DNA of 64,000 bases from Methanoregula sp. (lineage in GTDB: Archaea; Halobacteriota; Methanomicrobia; Methanomicrobiales; Methanospirillaceae): the NCBI GenBank assembly GCA_041645435.1, contig JBAZQB010000007.1, positions 62,001 to 126,000 on the forward strand, given 5' to 3'. Numbering within the stretch: position 1 is the stretch's first letter; each line of letters opens with the position of its first letter. Of this stretch, positions 26,478 through 36,952 are shown in pieces. The notes beneath the pieces are model-generated. The model was not told the origin of the DNA and made no database searches. It was given only the letters and a program-made list of their open reading frames with translations. Made by a program: the position numbers and the translations under genes.

Positions 26478-27460
26478 CCCCCCCACGAGTTACCGTAATA
26501 ATGTCAGTATATAATGGTGAGCAATATCTCCAAGATGCAATTGATAGTATCCTCTCTCAGACATTTACTGATTTTGAATTTTTAATTATTGATGATGCCT
26601 CTACAGATTCTACCCGAGAAATCCTTCAATTATATAATGATTCAAGGATAAAGATTGTCTGGAATATTGAGAATATTGGCCTTACACGATCCCTCAATAA
26701 AGGATTATCTGAATCGCGCGGGATATATATTGCGCGGATGGATGCAGATGATACATCCTTTCCACAACGACTGAAACAACAAGTAGATTATCTGGATTCA
26801 CACCCGGATATATCTATCGTTGGAACCGGAGCAGAGAAAATAAACGAAAACTCAGAAATTATTGAATTGCAGTTCCCAATAGCTGAGCCAGAGTTTATTG
26901 ATTTTCTGGATTCAAATCAGGTTATTCATGGATCTATTCTGGCAAGAAAAAATGTATTTGAAGCAAATGGAAGATATCCGGTTCAATTCCGATTATGTCA
27001 GGATTATGCATTATTTTTAAAAATTGCTAAGAATCACAAGATTCGAAATCTTCAGGAAATATTGTATCGATCAAGAACCCATAATCAGTCAATTACTATT
27101 TCAAATTTTGAAAAATCGATTGCCTATCATATTGTTGTAATAAGATATGCAAACAATGAAAAAATTGATATTACTAAATACCCGTTTAAAGGAGATAATA
27201 CAAAGGATTTTATTGACTCGTTAAATTCTGGTGAAAAAGAATATTATCATAATGCAAGGGTTTCCTTTTTGTTAATGAAAGGTAATCTTAAGCTAGTTAG
27301 GAACGAATACTGGCAACTGTTCAAGATGCAACCTCATAGATTGGTTTATTTAATTAATTTTTTCAGAACATATTTTGGCATTACAGTGATGAATTTATCA
27401 ACACAGATTTATATTCGTGCATTACCTTGCAGGAAATATTGTTCTCGCTTAAAAAAATGA
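26474..27460 (+). CDS. GT2 glycosyltransferase
   Basis: A 328-residue soluble GT2 enzyme. VTVIMSVYNGEQYLQDAIDS starts the fold, LIIDDASTDST follows and the metal-binding DxD is in ARMDADD near residue 92. LCQDYALFLKI is the acceptor-side acidic motif. It is the last gene of the plus-strand run and is more AT-rich than the genes before it. It ends 13 bases before the convergent membrane-protein gene. The donor is unknown. Confidence 0.9.
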   Translation: MTPPRVTVIMSVYNGEQYLQDAIDSILSQTFTDFEFLIIDDASTDSTREILQLYNDSRIKIVWNIENIGLTRSLNKGLSESRGIYIARMDADDTSFPQRLKQQVDYLDSHPDISIVGTGAEKINENSEIIELQFPIAEPEFIDFLDSNQVIHGSILARKNVFEANGRYPVQFRLCQDYALFLKIAKNHKIRNLQEILYRSRTHNQSITISNFEKSIAYHIVVIRYANNEKIDITKYPFKGDNTKDFIDSLNSGEKEYYHNARVSFLLMKGNLKLVRNEYWQLFKMQPHRLVYLINFFRTYFGITVMNLSTQIYIRALPCRKYCSRLKK

Positions 27461-27473
27461 TTAATTAATAGGA

Positions 27474-29327
27474 TTAATACGGTTGAATGATCCAAATCTC
27501 ATACTCTCCATTTTTATAAACACTCTGCACAGAGTTGTCATTATTAAGCCGGAAAAAATCCTCCCCATTATACGAATCAATACGATCACGACGATCTTCA
27601 CGAATAGCTAAAATAAATTGTCGCATCTTCTCATGAGTGATTAAATATGTTTGCTGTTTGGTTTTAAGGGTTACATCGAGATGATTTACTGATTTATACC
27701 CAAAATGAGTTGGAATACTTTCGGAAATAAAAACGCCTTGATTATTTCTATAATTTATAATCCCAAAGACGTACATTTCCATTTTTCTGTAATTGGCGGT
27801 TTTAAGATAGGTCGGCTGGTCAATAATTCTGTAGGAAAAAAGCCACGTTATCCCGTCTTTTTCCATATATGTCATTTGTTTGCTTGGAGTACTTGTCCAG
27901 GGACTCTCATATACCGCCATTAATCCGAAGATAATTGCAAATGAGATAATAATAAAAAGTCCAGATAGAATAATGATTTTTCTTTTCTTTTCTGGATATA
28001 TTTTTAACCATTGGTCAAAGCAAATAGCAGAAAGAATAATTCCCATTATCAGTTCTAGTGCTACAGCCCGCTGTGGTTCTGAAACGATTGAAGCCAAAAA
28101 ACTTACAACTATTGCACACCCAATACCAAATAACAATTGTGTGCTGAATAATATCTCTTGATAATGATATTTTTTTTGAAAAAGCATATACACAACATAC
28201 AACAAACACACGATGGCAATAATGAGAAATAGTGTAATCGCCCCATAAGGTTTGATATAGTTTATTATTATTGTTAGAGTGTCTGATTGACTTGAAGTTA
28301 CGACTTGTGAGTACTGAGATACAATTGTTTTTTCGTCGGGTTCAAAATTAAAAAATGCATCATAAAAATTTTTAATTGTTAGCAAAATACCAGAAAAAGA
28401 AAAATACCATGTGAAAAAAGCGATGAAACCATAGAGGGAGATCATGATAATTGTATTTCTGAAATATTTCTTATATTCATTTTTAAGGAAATAAGCGTTC
28501 AAAAAATATATTACTAAAATACCTATGGTGAAAAATGTAACAAGTGGGTGAAAAAAAACAATTGCCATAAGGAAAATGAAAATAATAATTAAATTTATGG
28601 AATTTCCATGGTTTATCCTATGAATACAACTAAGAATTAGTGGCATAAAAAAAAGTGCATAGATAAATGGATGAAAGGTATAATGAAAATATGAAAATAA
28701 TAGGGGTGTCGCAAATATTACCATTAATAGAGCGAGCTGCAATTCTGAAGATAGTGAACGACCGAGTGTATAAAAGAACAATATCAATAGTATTGTAAAT
28801 AAATAGGGGAAAAAATTTGCAATAATATTTATTGGAATGCCAAGAACCGCAAGAACTGAAAAAAGAATGTGACTGGCAGGATATACATCCCCCTTAAAAA
28901 GATGCCCTGTCTGAAGTATTACATCTGTGTAAGCAAGATGTGAAAAAACATCATCATTACCTTGTGCGAGGAAATAATAGCCACGAATTGTTGGTAACAA
29001 TAAAAAAATAGTATAGTTTAAAATAATTCCAATAAGTCCATATATCCAAAGTTGTTTAAGTTTATCTATTATTGAAGAAAATACTAAATATAAACTTAGC
29101 AAAACTGATGAGAAAAAACATACCCAGAATATCCATGGAAATGCGGTGTATATTGATAGTTCATACCCTGCTGCCAAGTTTGTTAAAATGATAATAATTA
29201 ATTCCAGAATAATCGATAAAAAAATAAATACTGGTACAATTTTTTTTGTAGTATAATATGAATTGAAATGACTCTCCGAAAAAAATGAATAAAATCTACT
29301 GAATTTTTTTTTCTGAATGGATTCCAA
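27474..29327 (-). CDS. Multipass membrane protein, possible GT-C-type transferase
   Basis: A 617-residue, AT-rich protein with roughly a dozen hydrophobic segments in its first 460 residues and a polar C-terminal part of about 150. A loop near residue 120 (QGNDDVFSHLAY) holds adjacent acidic residues, as in the catalytic loop of GT-C glycosyltransferases, followed by YPASHIL. The fold cannot be settled by eye; a polymerase or oligosaccharide ligase is also possible. It is convergent with the GT2 gene and separated from the next gene by a transposase relic. Its role in the glycan locus is inferred. Confidence 0.6.
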   Translation of the reverse strand: MESIQKKKFSRFYSFFSESHFNSYYTTKKIVPVFIFLSIILELIIIILTNLAAGYELSIYTAFPWIFWVCFFSSVLLSLYLVFSSIIDKLKQLWIYGLIGIILNYTIFLLLPTIRGYYFLAQGNDDVFSHLAYTDVILQTGHLFKGDVYPASHILFSVLAVLGIPINIIANFFPYLFTILLILFFYTLGRSLSSELQLALLMVIFATPLLFSYFHYTFHPFIYALFFMPLILSCIHRINHGNSINLIIIFIFLMAIVFFHPLVTFFTIGILVIYFLNAYFLKNEYKKYFRNTIIMISLYGFIAFFTWYFSFSGILLTIKNFYDAFFNFEPDEKTIVSQYSQVVTSSQSDTLTIIINYIKPYGAITLFLIIAIVCLLYVVYMLFQKKYHYQEILFSTQLLFGIGCAIVVSFLASIVSEPQRAVALELIMGIILSAICFDQWLKIYPEKKRKIIILSGLFIIISFAIIFGLMAVYESPWTSTPSKQMTYMEKDGITWLFSYRIIDQPTYLKTANYRKMEMYVFGIINYRNNQGVFISESIPTHFGYKSVNHLDVTLKTKQQTYLITHEKMRQFILAIREDRRDRIDSYNGEDFFRLNNDNSVQSVYKNGEYEIWIIQPY

Positions 29328-29439
29328 AACTCATTCTCCGGACAATGTTTATGATTGTATGTTAGATAAAATAAATTCCCCCATTACCGCGGAAGTTACG
29401 ATACCGATTTTAGACGTTTATATTGATTCCCCCATACTT

Positions 29440-30501
29440 AAGTAGGATTGTAAAATCATCCCTCTTCCAATATAGAAGTCCCGTACTTCTCTAAATCTTC
29501 GTCAATCGTCTTCGACCCGGACTTTTGAGATGAAGATCTATTGAAGAGTCTACATGAGATTCTTGAGTAGGAATGAGATTATCATTAAAAAGGACCTGAG
29601 CACAACATTTCTGGAAGTGGTTTTATCTCACACGATGTACAGATACGGTATGATGATTCGATAGCGAACCGGTTTTATAGACCCTGTTGACTTTTCGGGG
29701 CATCCAATCAATACCGTATATGACATACCCGATATTCACATTCCCGAATTTCTTATTCTTCCCCTGTAGTTACTGAACATCAATTGCAGAGTAAGATCAA
29801 GAGGTTTATAGGTCTCCCCGTCGTTTCCTGGACCTATTGGGAATGATTACCCTTGAGTTCTCTCTTGAATCCATTTCCGTGTTTTCTTCCCGGAACAATG
29901 TGCGGGATGTTCTCCTCCTGAAGAAACGAGATCACCTCGTTTGAATAAAAACACCGATCAAGACAGAGTACCTTGATATTCACTATTTCATCGTTGATTA
30001 TCGCCAGGAATTTTCGAATGTAATAGACCTTTGATATTCCTTTCTTTACCGGGAAAACTGTGAGGGTCCATAGTTGGCCTTTCGTCATCGTCATGATGTA
30101 GAGCGAAACGTACTAATAAAATGTTGTCGTAGAATCCTTCATTTTACTTTTAAGGACGTAATCTTTATTCGCGTCAACAATCTCATCGTAGTATTGATCG
30201 TAGATGAAATCAATTATAAAATGATACGTTTTTCCTGGAATATGGATTTGATCGTTTAAATCGGTGAGAATCTTTGATTCTAACTCTAGAAGTGAATCGA
30301 GGTTCATCTTGGACAATAGTATATGAGCGACGTATCACACGGGATGTTTTCTACATCATGAATGCACTGATCGTTGTTCGCTGACTTCCCGACAAGTGAC
30401 TTGATGATTGTCTTTTGTTGTAGCATTCCGTTAATGGAAATGGTGATGTACTGATTGATCGCATTCTGCTATTTCTATACAATCTTCTGCTCGTTGCTCA
30501 T
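29440..30501 (-). pseudogene. Decayed IS4/ISH3-like transposase
   Basis: Pieces of one DDE transposase are spread over three frames of the minus strand. The N-terminus begins MSNEQKIV at 30501 and meets two stop codons at once. Then come a segment with LDSLLELESKIL, and KVLCLDRCFYSNEVISFLQEENIPHIVPG (30094-29834, motif from LCLDR to EENIPHI), which is the family's LDRGFYS-type block. Lower down, RFAIESSYR and KTTSRNVVLRSFLMI with SFLLKNL match the C-terminal IESSYR and TSRN..LR signature of IS4-superfamily transposases. The element has several stops and frameshifts and cannot move. Its true ends were not found. Confidence 0.8.
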
Positions 30502-30715
30502 TCTTTATTCGGAAGGCAATTTGCCGGTTATAGGACATATTCGGTACCAGCCTATTATTTAAATATCACGGTTCTCTTTTTCGGGGGCTAAAATTGTGAA
30601 GTACTGAGACCCAAAAATATATCCAAATCGGGCATAAACATTGTCAACACAATAAGAATTAATTGGAGCACACCATAACAAATCGTATTATGATATAATA
30701 GAGGACACGAAATTT

Positions 30716-32485
30716 ATGAATGATAATGTACTGGATATCGCAATCTGCATTCTTTTTTTCGAAAAAGTCGATCAGACAATTGAATGTATTCAAAGTTTTC
30801 TTCCATCAAAATTACCCATTTATATATTAAATAATGGCTCTGCGCTTGAATCCCGAAAACGGCTTGAAAACATTATTCAACAAAATAATCAGATAGTAAT
30901 TTTTGATTCAAAAGAAAATTTAGGTGTATCTGGTGGAAGAAATTTTCTTATTTCTCATATTTCATCCAAATGGCTGTTTTTTATTGACAATGATATCGTT
31001 GTTAAAACCCAAAATTGGCAGAATAAAATTCAACGACACATTATCTCCAACACAGATGTAGATGTGTTTATCCCAAGATTATATAATGTCCATGAAAAAT
31101 TATTCAATGATTATTCCCGTTCATTACGGATTGTTGGTGGGGAAGTAACGTACGTAGATACCATCAACAACACCATCAACTGGTTTCCCGGTGGTGCATC
31201 AATTATTAATCGGAGGATATTTGAACAAATCGGCCTCTATGATGAAAAAATGTTCGTGGGAGGTGAAGATTTTGAATTATGTATTCGCGCAATAAAAAAT
31301 GAGGTCGATATTCACGCTTACCTAATTGACGATATCGAATTAATCCATGATCATCGCTCATCCAAAAACGAAAACGATACGAATGCTGTTGCGGTACGTT
31401 ACGATTTCAATTATTTGGAGAAATCATCATTAAGAATCACGGAAAAACATAATGTTTTTTTCAAGGAGGACTGGAATCAATGGAGCGAACGTCAAAGGAA
31501 AATTTTGTCAGGTAATAAAAAACCCCCAATTACTATGATCTGGCGACAAATAATACCACGACCGATTAAAAAAATTCTTAATTCGATACTAAATTCACGT
31601 GTTTTACCGGTATCGTGTTCATTATTTTTGACATTTTCATGTAATTTTAATTGTACGATCTGCAGGAGAAGTGTCAAAACCTTTGAAAAAAGGAAAAATA
31701 TGGAATTACACGTTATAAAAAAAGTATTAGAAATTTATCCAACTCTTCGGTATTTTACCCTGGCCGGGTTTGGAGAACCAACATTATGTTCTGAATTTCC
31801 TCTCATTGTCGATTTTTTAAGAGTGAACCATAAGTATGTAGGTATAATCACCAATGGAAGTAATATCGGTCCTTTTCGTCAATTAAAAACGATACCAAAC
31901 TCAATTTCAATTAGTCTGTATGGTTCAGATTCGACAAGTTATATCAACAATACAGGCAGCGATATGTTTGAGCAGGTAATTTCCAATTTCAGGGAACTCA
32001 AGTCAAAATTTGAAAATGTCGGGTTTTCATTTATCATCACAAAAGCAAATTACCAAGAATTAGAAAAAATCTTATCACTTTGTGATATGTTGGAGCCAAA
32101 ATTCTTGGATTTTCAAAATTGCCTTTCCTACAAACCAGAAATAATCAATAATAAACCAGATACTATCACAATTGAAGATGAAAAAATTATCAATTTTATT
32201 GATCGGATATCAGCGAATCGGAAATATATCCGACAGAAACCCATTTATGTTGATTTGAGCAGCCCGAAATTTTCCTGCAGGTCTCATAATTATGTTATCA
32301 ATCTGGATGGGGATGGAAACATTGGTGGCTGTCAACGACAAATTCCACCGGATCCAATATTTGGAAATATTTTTTCTGATGTAAACCCGTTTCGATCTAA
32401 GAAAATGGAAGAAATCCGGAAAATGATAAAAAAGAGAGATTATCCATTCGATGAATGTCGTAATTGTTTTGGTAATTTTGAGTGA
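30716..32485 (+). CDS. GT2 glycosyltransferase fused to a radical SAM domain
   Basis: An AT-rich 589-residue protein with two domains. Residues 1 to about 215 form a GT2 domain: LGVSGGRNF at 69-77, the metal motif FFIDNDIV at 88-94 and GGEDFELCIRA at 182-192. Residues from about 300 form a radical SAM domain with the CxxxCxxC cluster at Cys309, Cys313 and Cys316, followed by GFGEPTL (351-357). A further C-terminal cysteine set (FSCRSHN, GGCQRQ and DECRNC) resembles a SPASM-type auxiliary cluster. I know of no named family with this order. It lies just past the transposase relic and is divergent from its neighbours. It may both add and radically modify a sugar, which is inference. Confidence 0.83.
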   Translation: MNDNVLDIAICILFFEKVDQTIECIQSFLPSKLPIYILNNGSALESRKRLENIIQQNNQIVIFDSKENLGVSGGRNFLISHISSKWLFFIDNDIVVKTQNWQNKIQRHIISNTDVDVFIPRLYNVHEKLFNDYSRSLRIVGGEVTYVDTINNTINWFPGGASIINRRIFEQIGLYDEKMFVGGEDFELCIRAIKNEVDIHAYLIDDIELIHDHRSSKNENDTNAVAVRYDFNYLEKSSLRITEKHNVFFKEDWNQWSERQRKILSGNKKPPITMIWRQIIPRPIKKILNSILNSRVLPVSCSLFLTFSCNFNCTICRRSVKTFEKRKNMELHVIKKVLEIYPTLRYFTLAGFGEPTLCSEFPLIVDFLRVNHKYVGIITNGSNIGPFRQLKTIPNSISISLYGSDSTSYINNTGSDMFEQVISNFRELKSKFENVGFSFIITKANYQELEKILSLCDMLEPKFLDFQNCLSYKPEIINNKPDTITIEDEKIINFIDRISANRKYIRQKPIYVDLSSPKFSCRSHNYVINLDGDGNIGGCQRQIPPDPIFGNIFSDVNPFRSKKMEEIRKMIKKRDYPFDECRNCFGNFE

Positions 32486-32538
32486 ATTATTTTCCGATGT
32501 ACCAGAATTTCTGCTCTGTAGAAATCTCCAAAATTATT

Positions 32539-33046
32539 TCATTCAGCATACGTCAATTTATTATTAATATATCCATCAGTTCCTGAATAGGAAATTATTT
32601 GTGCCGGATTACCTGCAACAACTGCGTTATCAGGAACATCAAAATTTACATACGATAATGGTGCTATCAAGACATTATTTCCAATTGTGGGTACTCCTTT
32701 TTTTCCCACGATTGTTTTTACCAATTACTGCCCCATGGTTAATATTCAAATTGTTGCCGATCTTTGCATTTTGTGCGATTGTGATAAACTCTGCATAACC
32801 AAGATAAAGTCTGTAACCAATTTTTGTGAATGGACTGATATGAATATGGTACTTTACTTGAAGACGAGTAAGCATAAAGTTCCAGAATAAAAAATAGAAT
32901 TTATTTCCATTCTCATAACTCATAGTACTTTTTCTTAAATAATGCGAATGGCGGAAACCAATCGTAAATTTTAAGTGATTAAAAAATGACTTGCTCAAAG
33001 TATCCCCGCAATACCGATATAAATCAGATTTTATCGCAATATCCAT
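32539..33046 (-). pseudogene. Frameshifted serine O-acetyltransferase-like gene
   Basis: The N-terminal part begins MDIAIKSDLYRY at 33046 and shows the hexapeptide repeat NAKIGNNLNINHGAVIG. At an A7 run near 32700 (minus strand GGGAAAAAAAGG) the frame is lost. The other frame continues GKKGVPTIGNNVLIAPLSYVNF, then DVPDNAVVAGNPAQII. Relative to the family, about one beta-helix coil is also missing between the IAP and DVPDN motifs. So the gene has both a frameshift and an internal deletion and is probably inactive. The homopolymer shift alone could be a sequencing error or slippage, but the deletion argues against function. Confidence 0.75.
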
Positions 33047-33150
33047 GGAATGACCAATTTATAATATCCACATTTTTGTTATTTCATTAGTTTCAAAATT
33101 ATCGTCGTCAAACATTGGTTAGAAACAGGTATTGGTAATATAGGTAATAT

Positions 33151-34638
33151 TCAACCAAATAACCCCTTCACACCATATTTAAATGAATTGATTATGCCAT
33201 TTTGTTTAACCAGATCAATCCCTGCCTTTGAAAATATCAACTTTATTCTTAACATCGTTGTTTTTCTATCTACCACATTTTCTATTTCCTTGACTTTTTT
33301 CCGGAATTGCTCTGGGGATAAAAACATGCAGAAACAGTTTTCCGGACTTTGATGATTATATCGTGATACATCAAAATCATCTTTAATCAATCCCTTATCT
33401 TTACAAAATTCAAATGCTTCTGTTCCCGGATATGGTGTGAAAATACTATAAACAATTCCATCCGCGGGAATTTTTTTAATCGCAGCCAGTGTGTCATTGA
33501 GGGTCTCCATAGTTTCCTGGGGAAATCCAACCATAAAAAACGCTGATAACCATAAGTTATGTTTTTTGATAATTTTTGCTGCAGCAAGCGTCTTTTCAAT
33601 AGTAATATTTTTCCTGTTTTCTTTCAGGATATAGTTGTTTCCCGACTCAATGCCAAGAGAGATAAAATTACACCCTGCAGATTTCATCAATGAAATATTC
33701 TCATCATCAACAAGGTTAACATGGATTTCACAGCTCCATGAAATATCAGGGCATTTTTCCCTTATTGATAAACATAACTCTGTCAAATATTTTTTATTTA
33801 CACCAAATGTGTCATCGTCAAAATGTATGGACTGAACACCCATCCTTTGAAGGCTGATAATTTCTTCAACGACGTTATGTGGTGAACGAAACCGAACTTT
33901 ACGCCCCCATATATTTCGGGAACCACAAAAAAAACAATTATAAGGACACCCGCGTGTAGCAAAAATATATTTAAACGCACTTTTTGGATATTGATCATAA
34001 TCCTTTAAAATGGCGGGTGCAGATAGGTGTGGGAAACGAAGCCTATCCAAATTCTCAATAAATTTTTGTGGAGGGTTGTCAATAATCTTGTTATTCTCCC
34101 TGAATGAAATACCGTTAATAGCATTAACACTTTTATGCTCTACAATCGATTCAAGAAGACCGATAATTGTTTCCTCTCCTTCTCCACGGACACAAAAATC
34201 AATATCCGGATTTATAAGGATTTTTCCTCCAATCATTGTTGGGTGGGGACCGCCAATAATTACGATGATTGTTTTATCGATCGATTTGGCAATACGGGCA
34301 ATATTTTCAGCAGATGAAAAATTTTGAGATTTTGAAGTAATAGCAATAATTGATGGGCGAAAATCCAAAATCACATTTTTTATTTCGCACCAAGTTATAT
34401 AATTTAAATTTTTTAAATTCATTAAATATGATTTAAACCCCTCTCCGGAAAGAGAACTCATTGAAAAAGGTTCATTATTCTGGCAGAAATCTGCATTATA
34501 TGCCATCACAGTCCATTCCGTTTTATCTGTCAGTGTTCCGGCCAAATAGCCCAAAGAAAGCGGATAACGAGTTAATGAATATGTTTCTTTGTACAATCTA
34601 TAAAATGGTGGTTCAATAAACAAAATCCGCTTTTCCAT
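33151..34638 (-). CDS. B12-binding radical SAM protein
   Basis: About 495 residues. The first 180 form a cobalamin-binding-like Rossmann domain with GGPHPTM and the following CVRGEGEETI, as in BchE-type and methyltransferase radical SAM enzymes. The radical SAM cluster is in RGCPYNCFFCGSRN (CxxxCxxC) near residue 238. GGE-like and later motifs follow. I chose ATG 34638 because GGAGGG lies nine bases upstream; a TTG at 34644 is in frame. Such enzymes carry out methylations and rearrangements at unreactive carbons. Its substrate here may be a sugar or lipid, but that is inference. It is AT-rich like its neighbours. Confidence 0.88.
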   Translation of the reverse strand: MEKRILFIEPPFYRLYKETYSLTRYPLSLGYLAGTLTDKTEWTVMAYNADFCQNNEPFSMSSLSGEGFKSYLMNLKNLNYITWCEIKNVILDFRPSIIAITSKSQNFSSAENIARIAKSIDKTIIVIIGGPHPTMIGGKILINPDIDFCVRGEGEETIIGLLESIVEHKSVNAINGISFRENNKIIDNPPQKFIENLDRLRFPHLSAPAILKDYDQYPKSAFKYIFATRGCPYNCFFCGSRNIWGRKVRFRSPHNVVEEIISLQRMGVQSIHFDDDTFGVNKKYLTELCLSIREKCPDISWSCEIHVNLVDDENISLMKSAGCNFISLGIESGNNYILKENRKNITIEKTLAAAKIIKKHNLWLSAFFMVGFPQETMETLNDTLAAIKKIPADGIVYSIFTPYPGTEAFEFCKDKGLIKDDFDVSRYNHQSPENCFCMFLSPEQFRKKVKEIENVVDRKTTMLRIKLIFSKAGIDLVKQNGIINSFKYGVKGLFG

Positions 34639-34694
34639 AATCAACTGCCCTCCAATTAAAGACTAACGAATTTTTTATAGTTCGTTAACCTCAT

Positions 34695-35837
34695 TTATAA
34701 CTCATCAATTAATTTTATAAATTGTTCAATGATCTTATTTTGTTCATGTTCTCTCTCTATATAATTCCGACCATTATTTCCATATTCAATTCTTAATTCC
34801 TCATTATTGATAAATGCAGTAATATCCTTTTCCATTTGATCAATTGTGCCGGAACAGAGTCCTAATTTAAATTTTTTTATTATGTTATCGGGATCAACAT
34901 TTAAACTAATTACCGGCAAATATGCATTCCATGCTTGTAAAAAAACATTCGGGAATCCCTCAACACTTGAGGTGTTTACAAATATTGACGCTTTCGCAAA
35001 ATAATTATCAATGTCTTTGTATGGGATGAATCCCTTGAAATCTAAGTTGGGAATCTTTTTTGCAGATTCTTTAATCTGCTCATAAAATTCAATATCCGTA
35101 GAAGGACCTCCAATCATTTGAAAGGAAATATCAGGCATCTTTTTTGCTAAATCTAAGAACAATTCCGGTTGTTTAAACATTGGTTTTATTGACCCCACCC
35201 ATAAGATAATTGGCGGTTTGGATTTCTCAATGGCTATTGTTTTTAGGGGGTATGGATTTTTTATGATTCTGCCAATTTTGTGATGGTTTTTGTTCAGGAG
35301 TTGTTTTTGATATTCACTTTGGCATATGATGACTTTTGCTACGGATAATCCAAAAAAATATAGCCTCTTCTTAAAAAAATGCATTTGTTTTACAAAATTG
35401 CCGTTAACATCTTCATCACTTCCAATCTGATAAATAAATTTTTTCCGATGTAATAAGCAAAATAGAGCAATAATGCCGGTTAAATTGTCGCTACATTGTT
35501 GAAAATAAATATCTGCATTTACATTTTTTAGAGAGTTCCACATTTTTTTGAAAGTAAAGAAATATCCTAAAATACCATTAATTTTTAGTCCCAAAGGGAT
35601 CGATTTACATATCTTTATACCATCAATATCCTCAATTTTATTTTGATCTTTTCCATCACCAAGAACAATAAAAAATATTTTAAAATTCCTTTTATTTAAA
35701 CCCTGAGCAATTAGCATTTGCTGGAGTTCCGCACCCCCAACATAGCCCGTATTGTGCTGCATCAATAAATCATATGCATAAGGAGCACAAAAACAAATTT
35801 TTTGAGGATTGAAATTATTAAACGCTGTAATTTTCAA
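34695..35837 (-). CDS. GT4 glycosyltransferase
   Basis: A 380-residue GT-B enzyme with an N-terminal acceptor domain containing GGAELQQMLIAQ, and a donor domain with ILWVGSIKPMFKQPE, then TSSVEGFPNVFLQAW. The last is the EGFPNV form of the family 4 motif. The start is TTG 35837, with GGTGA five bases upstream. It is in the same direction as the B12-binding radical SAM gene, with 56 bases between. Strongly AT-rich. Donor is unknown. Confidence 0.87.
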   Translation of the reverse strand: MKITAFNNFNPQKICFCAPYAYDLLMQHNTGYVGGAELQQMLIAQGLNKRNFKIFFIVLGDGKDQNKIEDIDGIKICKSIPLGLKINGILGYFFTFKKMWNSLKNVNADIYFQQCSDNLTGIIALFCLLHRKKFIYQIGSDEDVNGNFVKQMHFFKKRLYFFGLSVAKVIICQSEYQKQLLNKNHHKIGRIIKNPYPLKTIAIEKSKPPIILWVGSIKPMFKQPELFLDLAKKMPDISFQMIGGPSTDIEFYEQIKESAKKIPNLDFKGFIPYKDIDNYFAKASIFVNTSSVEGFPNVFLQAWNAYLPVISLNVDPDNIIKKFKLGLCSGTIDQMEKDITAFINNEELRIEYGNNGRNYIEREHEQNKIIEQFIKLIDEL

Positions 35838-36004
35838 ATTTTCACCAGGTTCATGCGATAATGAAGTTTATCCTATTTATTGAAGTTATATTTTACCTTC
35901 ACATGGTGAAGATTCAACAATCGATCTTGTTTTTTATATATATGTTAACCGATTAAATGCTGTGAGAGAAAATCGTAGAATAAATATGGGTTTCTTTTTA
36001 GTTA

Positions 36005-36952
36005 TTAATGAAGAACCTCATTATATATGGAAATATACTGATAAATGCGCGAAACCCAATTGAATTTTTCTTCAACAGTACATCTAGCATTCAGTCCGAT
36101 ATTTTCACGCAATTGAGTATTTTCAATTAATTTCAAAAGACATTCCTTGTATTTTTCATCATCAGCACAGACATAGCCATCATAACTATCTGTAATAATT
36201 TCCGGGACTGCCCCGACATTGTTGGTGACAATTGGCAATCCTGATGCCATAGCCTCTAAAAGAGAAATTGGAAAATTGTCATGTATTGAATAATAAATAA
36301 AAATATCTCCGTTTTCTAATATGGGTCTTATATCTTTGAGAAAACCCGTAAAGTGGGGAGTTACGCGGATATCTTGAGTGGTTGTTTTCACATGATCAAG
36401 ATATTTCCCATCCCCCACAATAGTATAATTTATAGTGATATCCGTCAATTTTTTTAGTTCATCAATGAATTTTATCGTCCGTATAATACCCTCTGCTTTA
36501 TCCCGGAATGCAAAATTCGTTACGCTGACGATATGTATTTGATCGTTTTTTCGGTGATTGACAATATTATAATAATCAGGGTACACCGCATTTGGTATTA
36601 CAATTGCATCATCAAGATGTAATTTATCCTTTAGGTAATAGCTTGGAGTAGTTAATGCGTTTGCTTTTCTTATTGCGAGCTTTGTAGGATAGATCCATTG
36701 TGATTTTTCGATAGTATAATCCCCATGCAATGTAAACACAATCGGTTTTCGATATAATTTAAAAAATTGTGGGAATGCAGTATGAATAATATCTGCATCC
36801 TGATAAATAGGAGAAAAAAGAAGATTTCTTCTTTGAAAAATATGTTTTGAACGTATGTTTTTTTGATTTAATAATTGCACCAAATTTTTTGCCCAAGTAA
36901 ATGGACCTCCTAATCGCGGGGGAGTTAATACATTTACGGAGATCGGATTCAT
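36005..36952 (-). CDS. GT4 glycosyltransferase
   Basis: A 315-residue enzyme with PPRLGGPFTWAKNLVQLLN at the start and a donor domain ending in NFPISLLEAMASGLPIVTNNVGAVPE, the family 4 signature (from 'NFPIS' to 'SGLPI'). It is a little short for GT4, because the acceptor domain is small. Its start overlaps the stop of the upstream methyltransferase gene by four bases, so the two form an operon. Substrates are unknown. Confidence 0.87.
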   Translation of the reverse strand: MNPISVNVLTPPRLGGPFTWAKNLVQLLNQKNIRSKHIFQRRNLLFSPIYQDADIIHTAFPQFFKLYRKPIVFTLHGDYTIEKSQWIYPTKLAIRKANALTTPSYYLKDKLHLDDAIVIPNAVYPDYYNIVNHRKNDQIHIVSVTNFAFRDKAEGIIRTIKFIDELKKLTDITINYTIVGDGKYLDHVKTTTQDIRVTPHFTGFLKDIRPILENGDIFIYYSIHDNFPISLLEAMASGLPIVTNNVGAVPEIITDSYDGYVCADDEKYKECLLKLIENTQLRENIGLNARCTVEEKFNWVSRIYQYISIYNEVLH

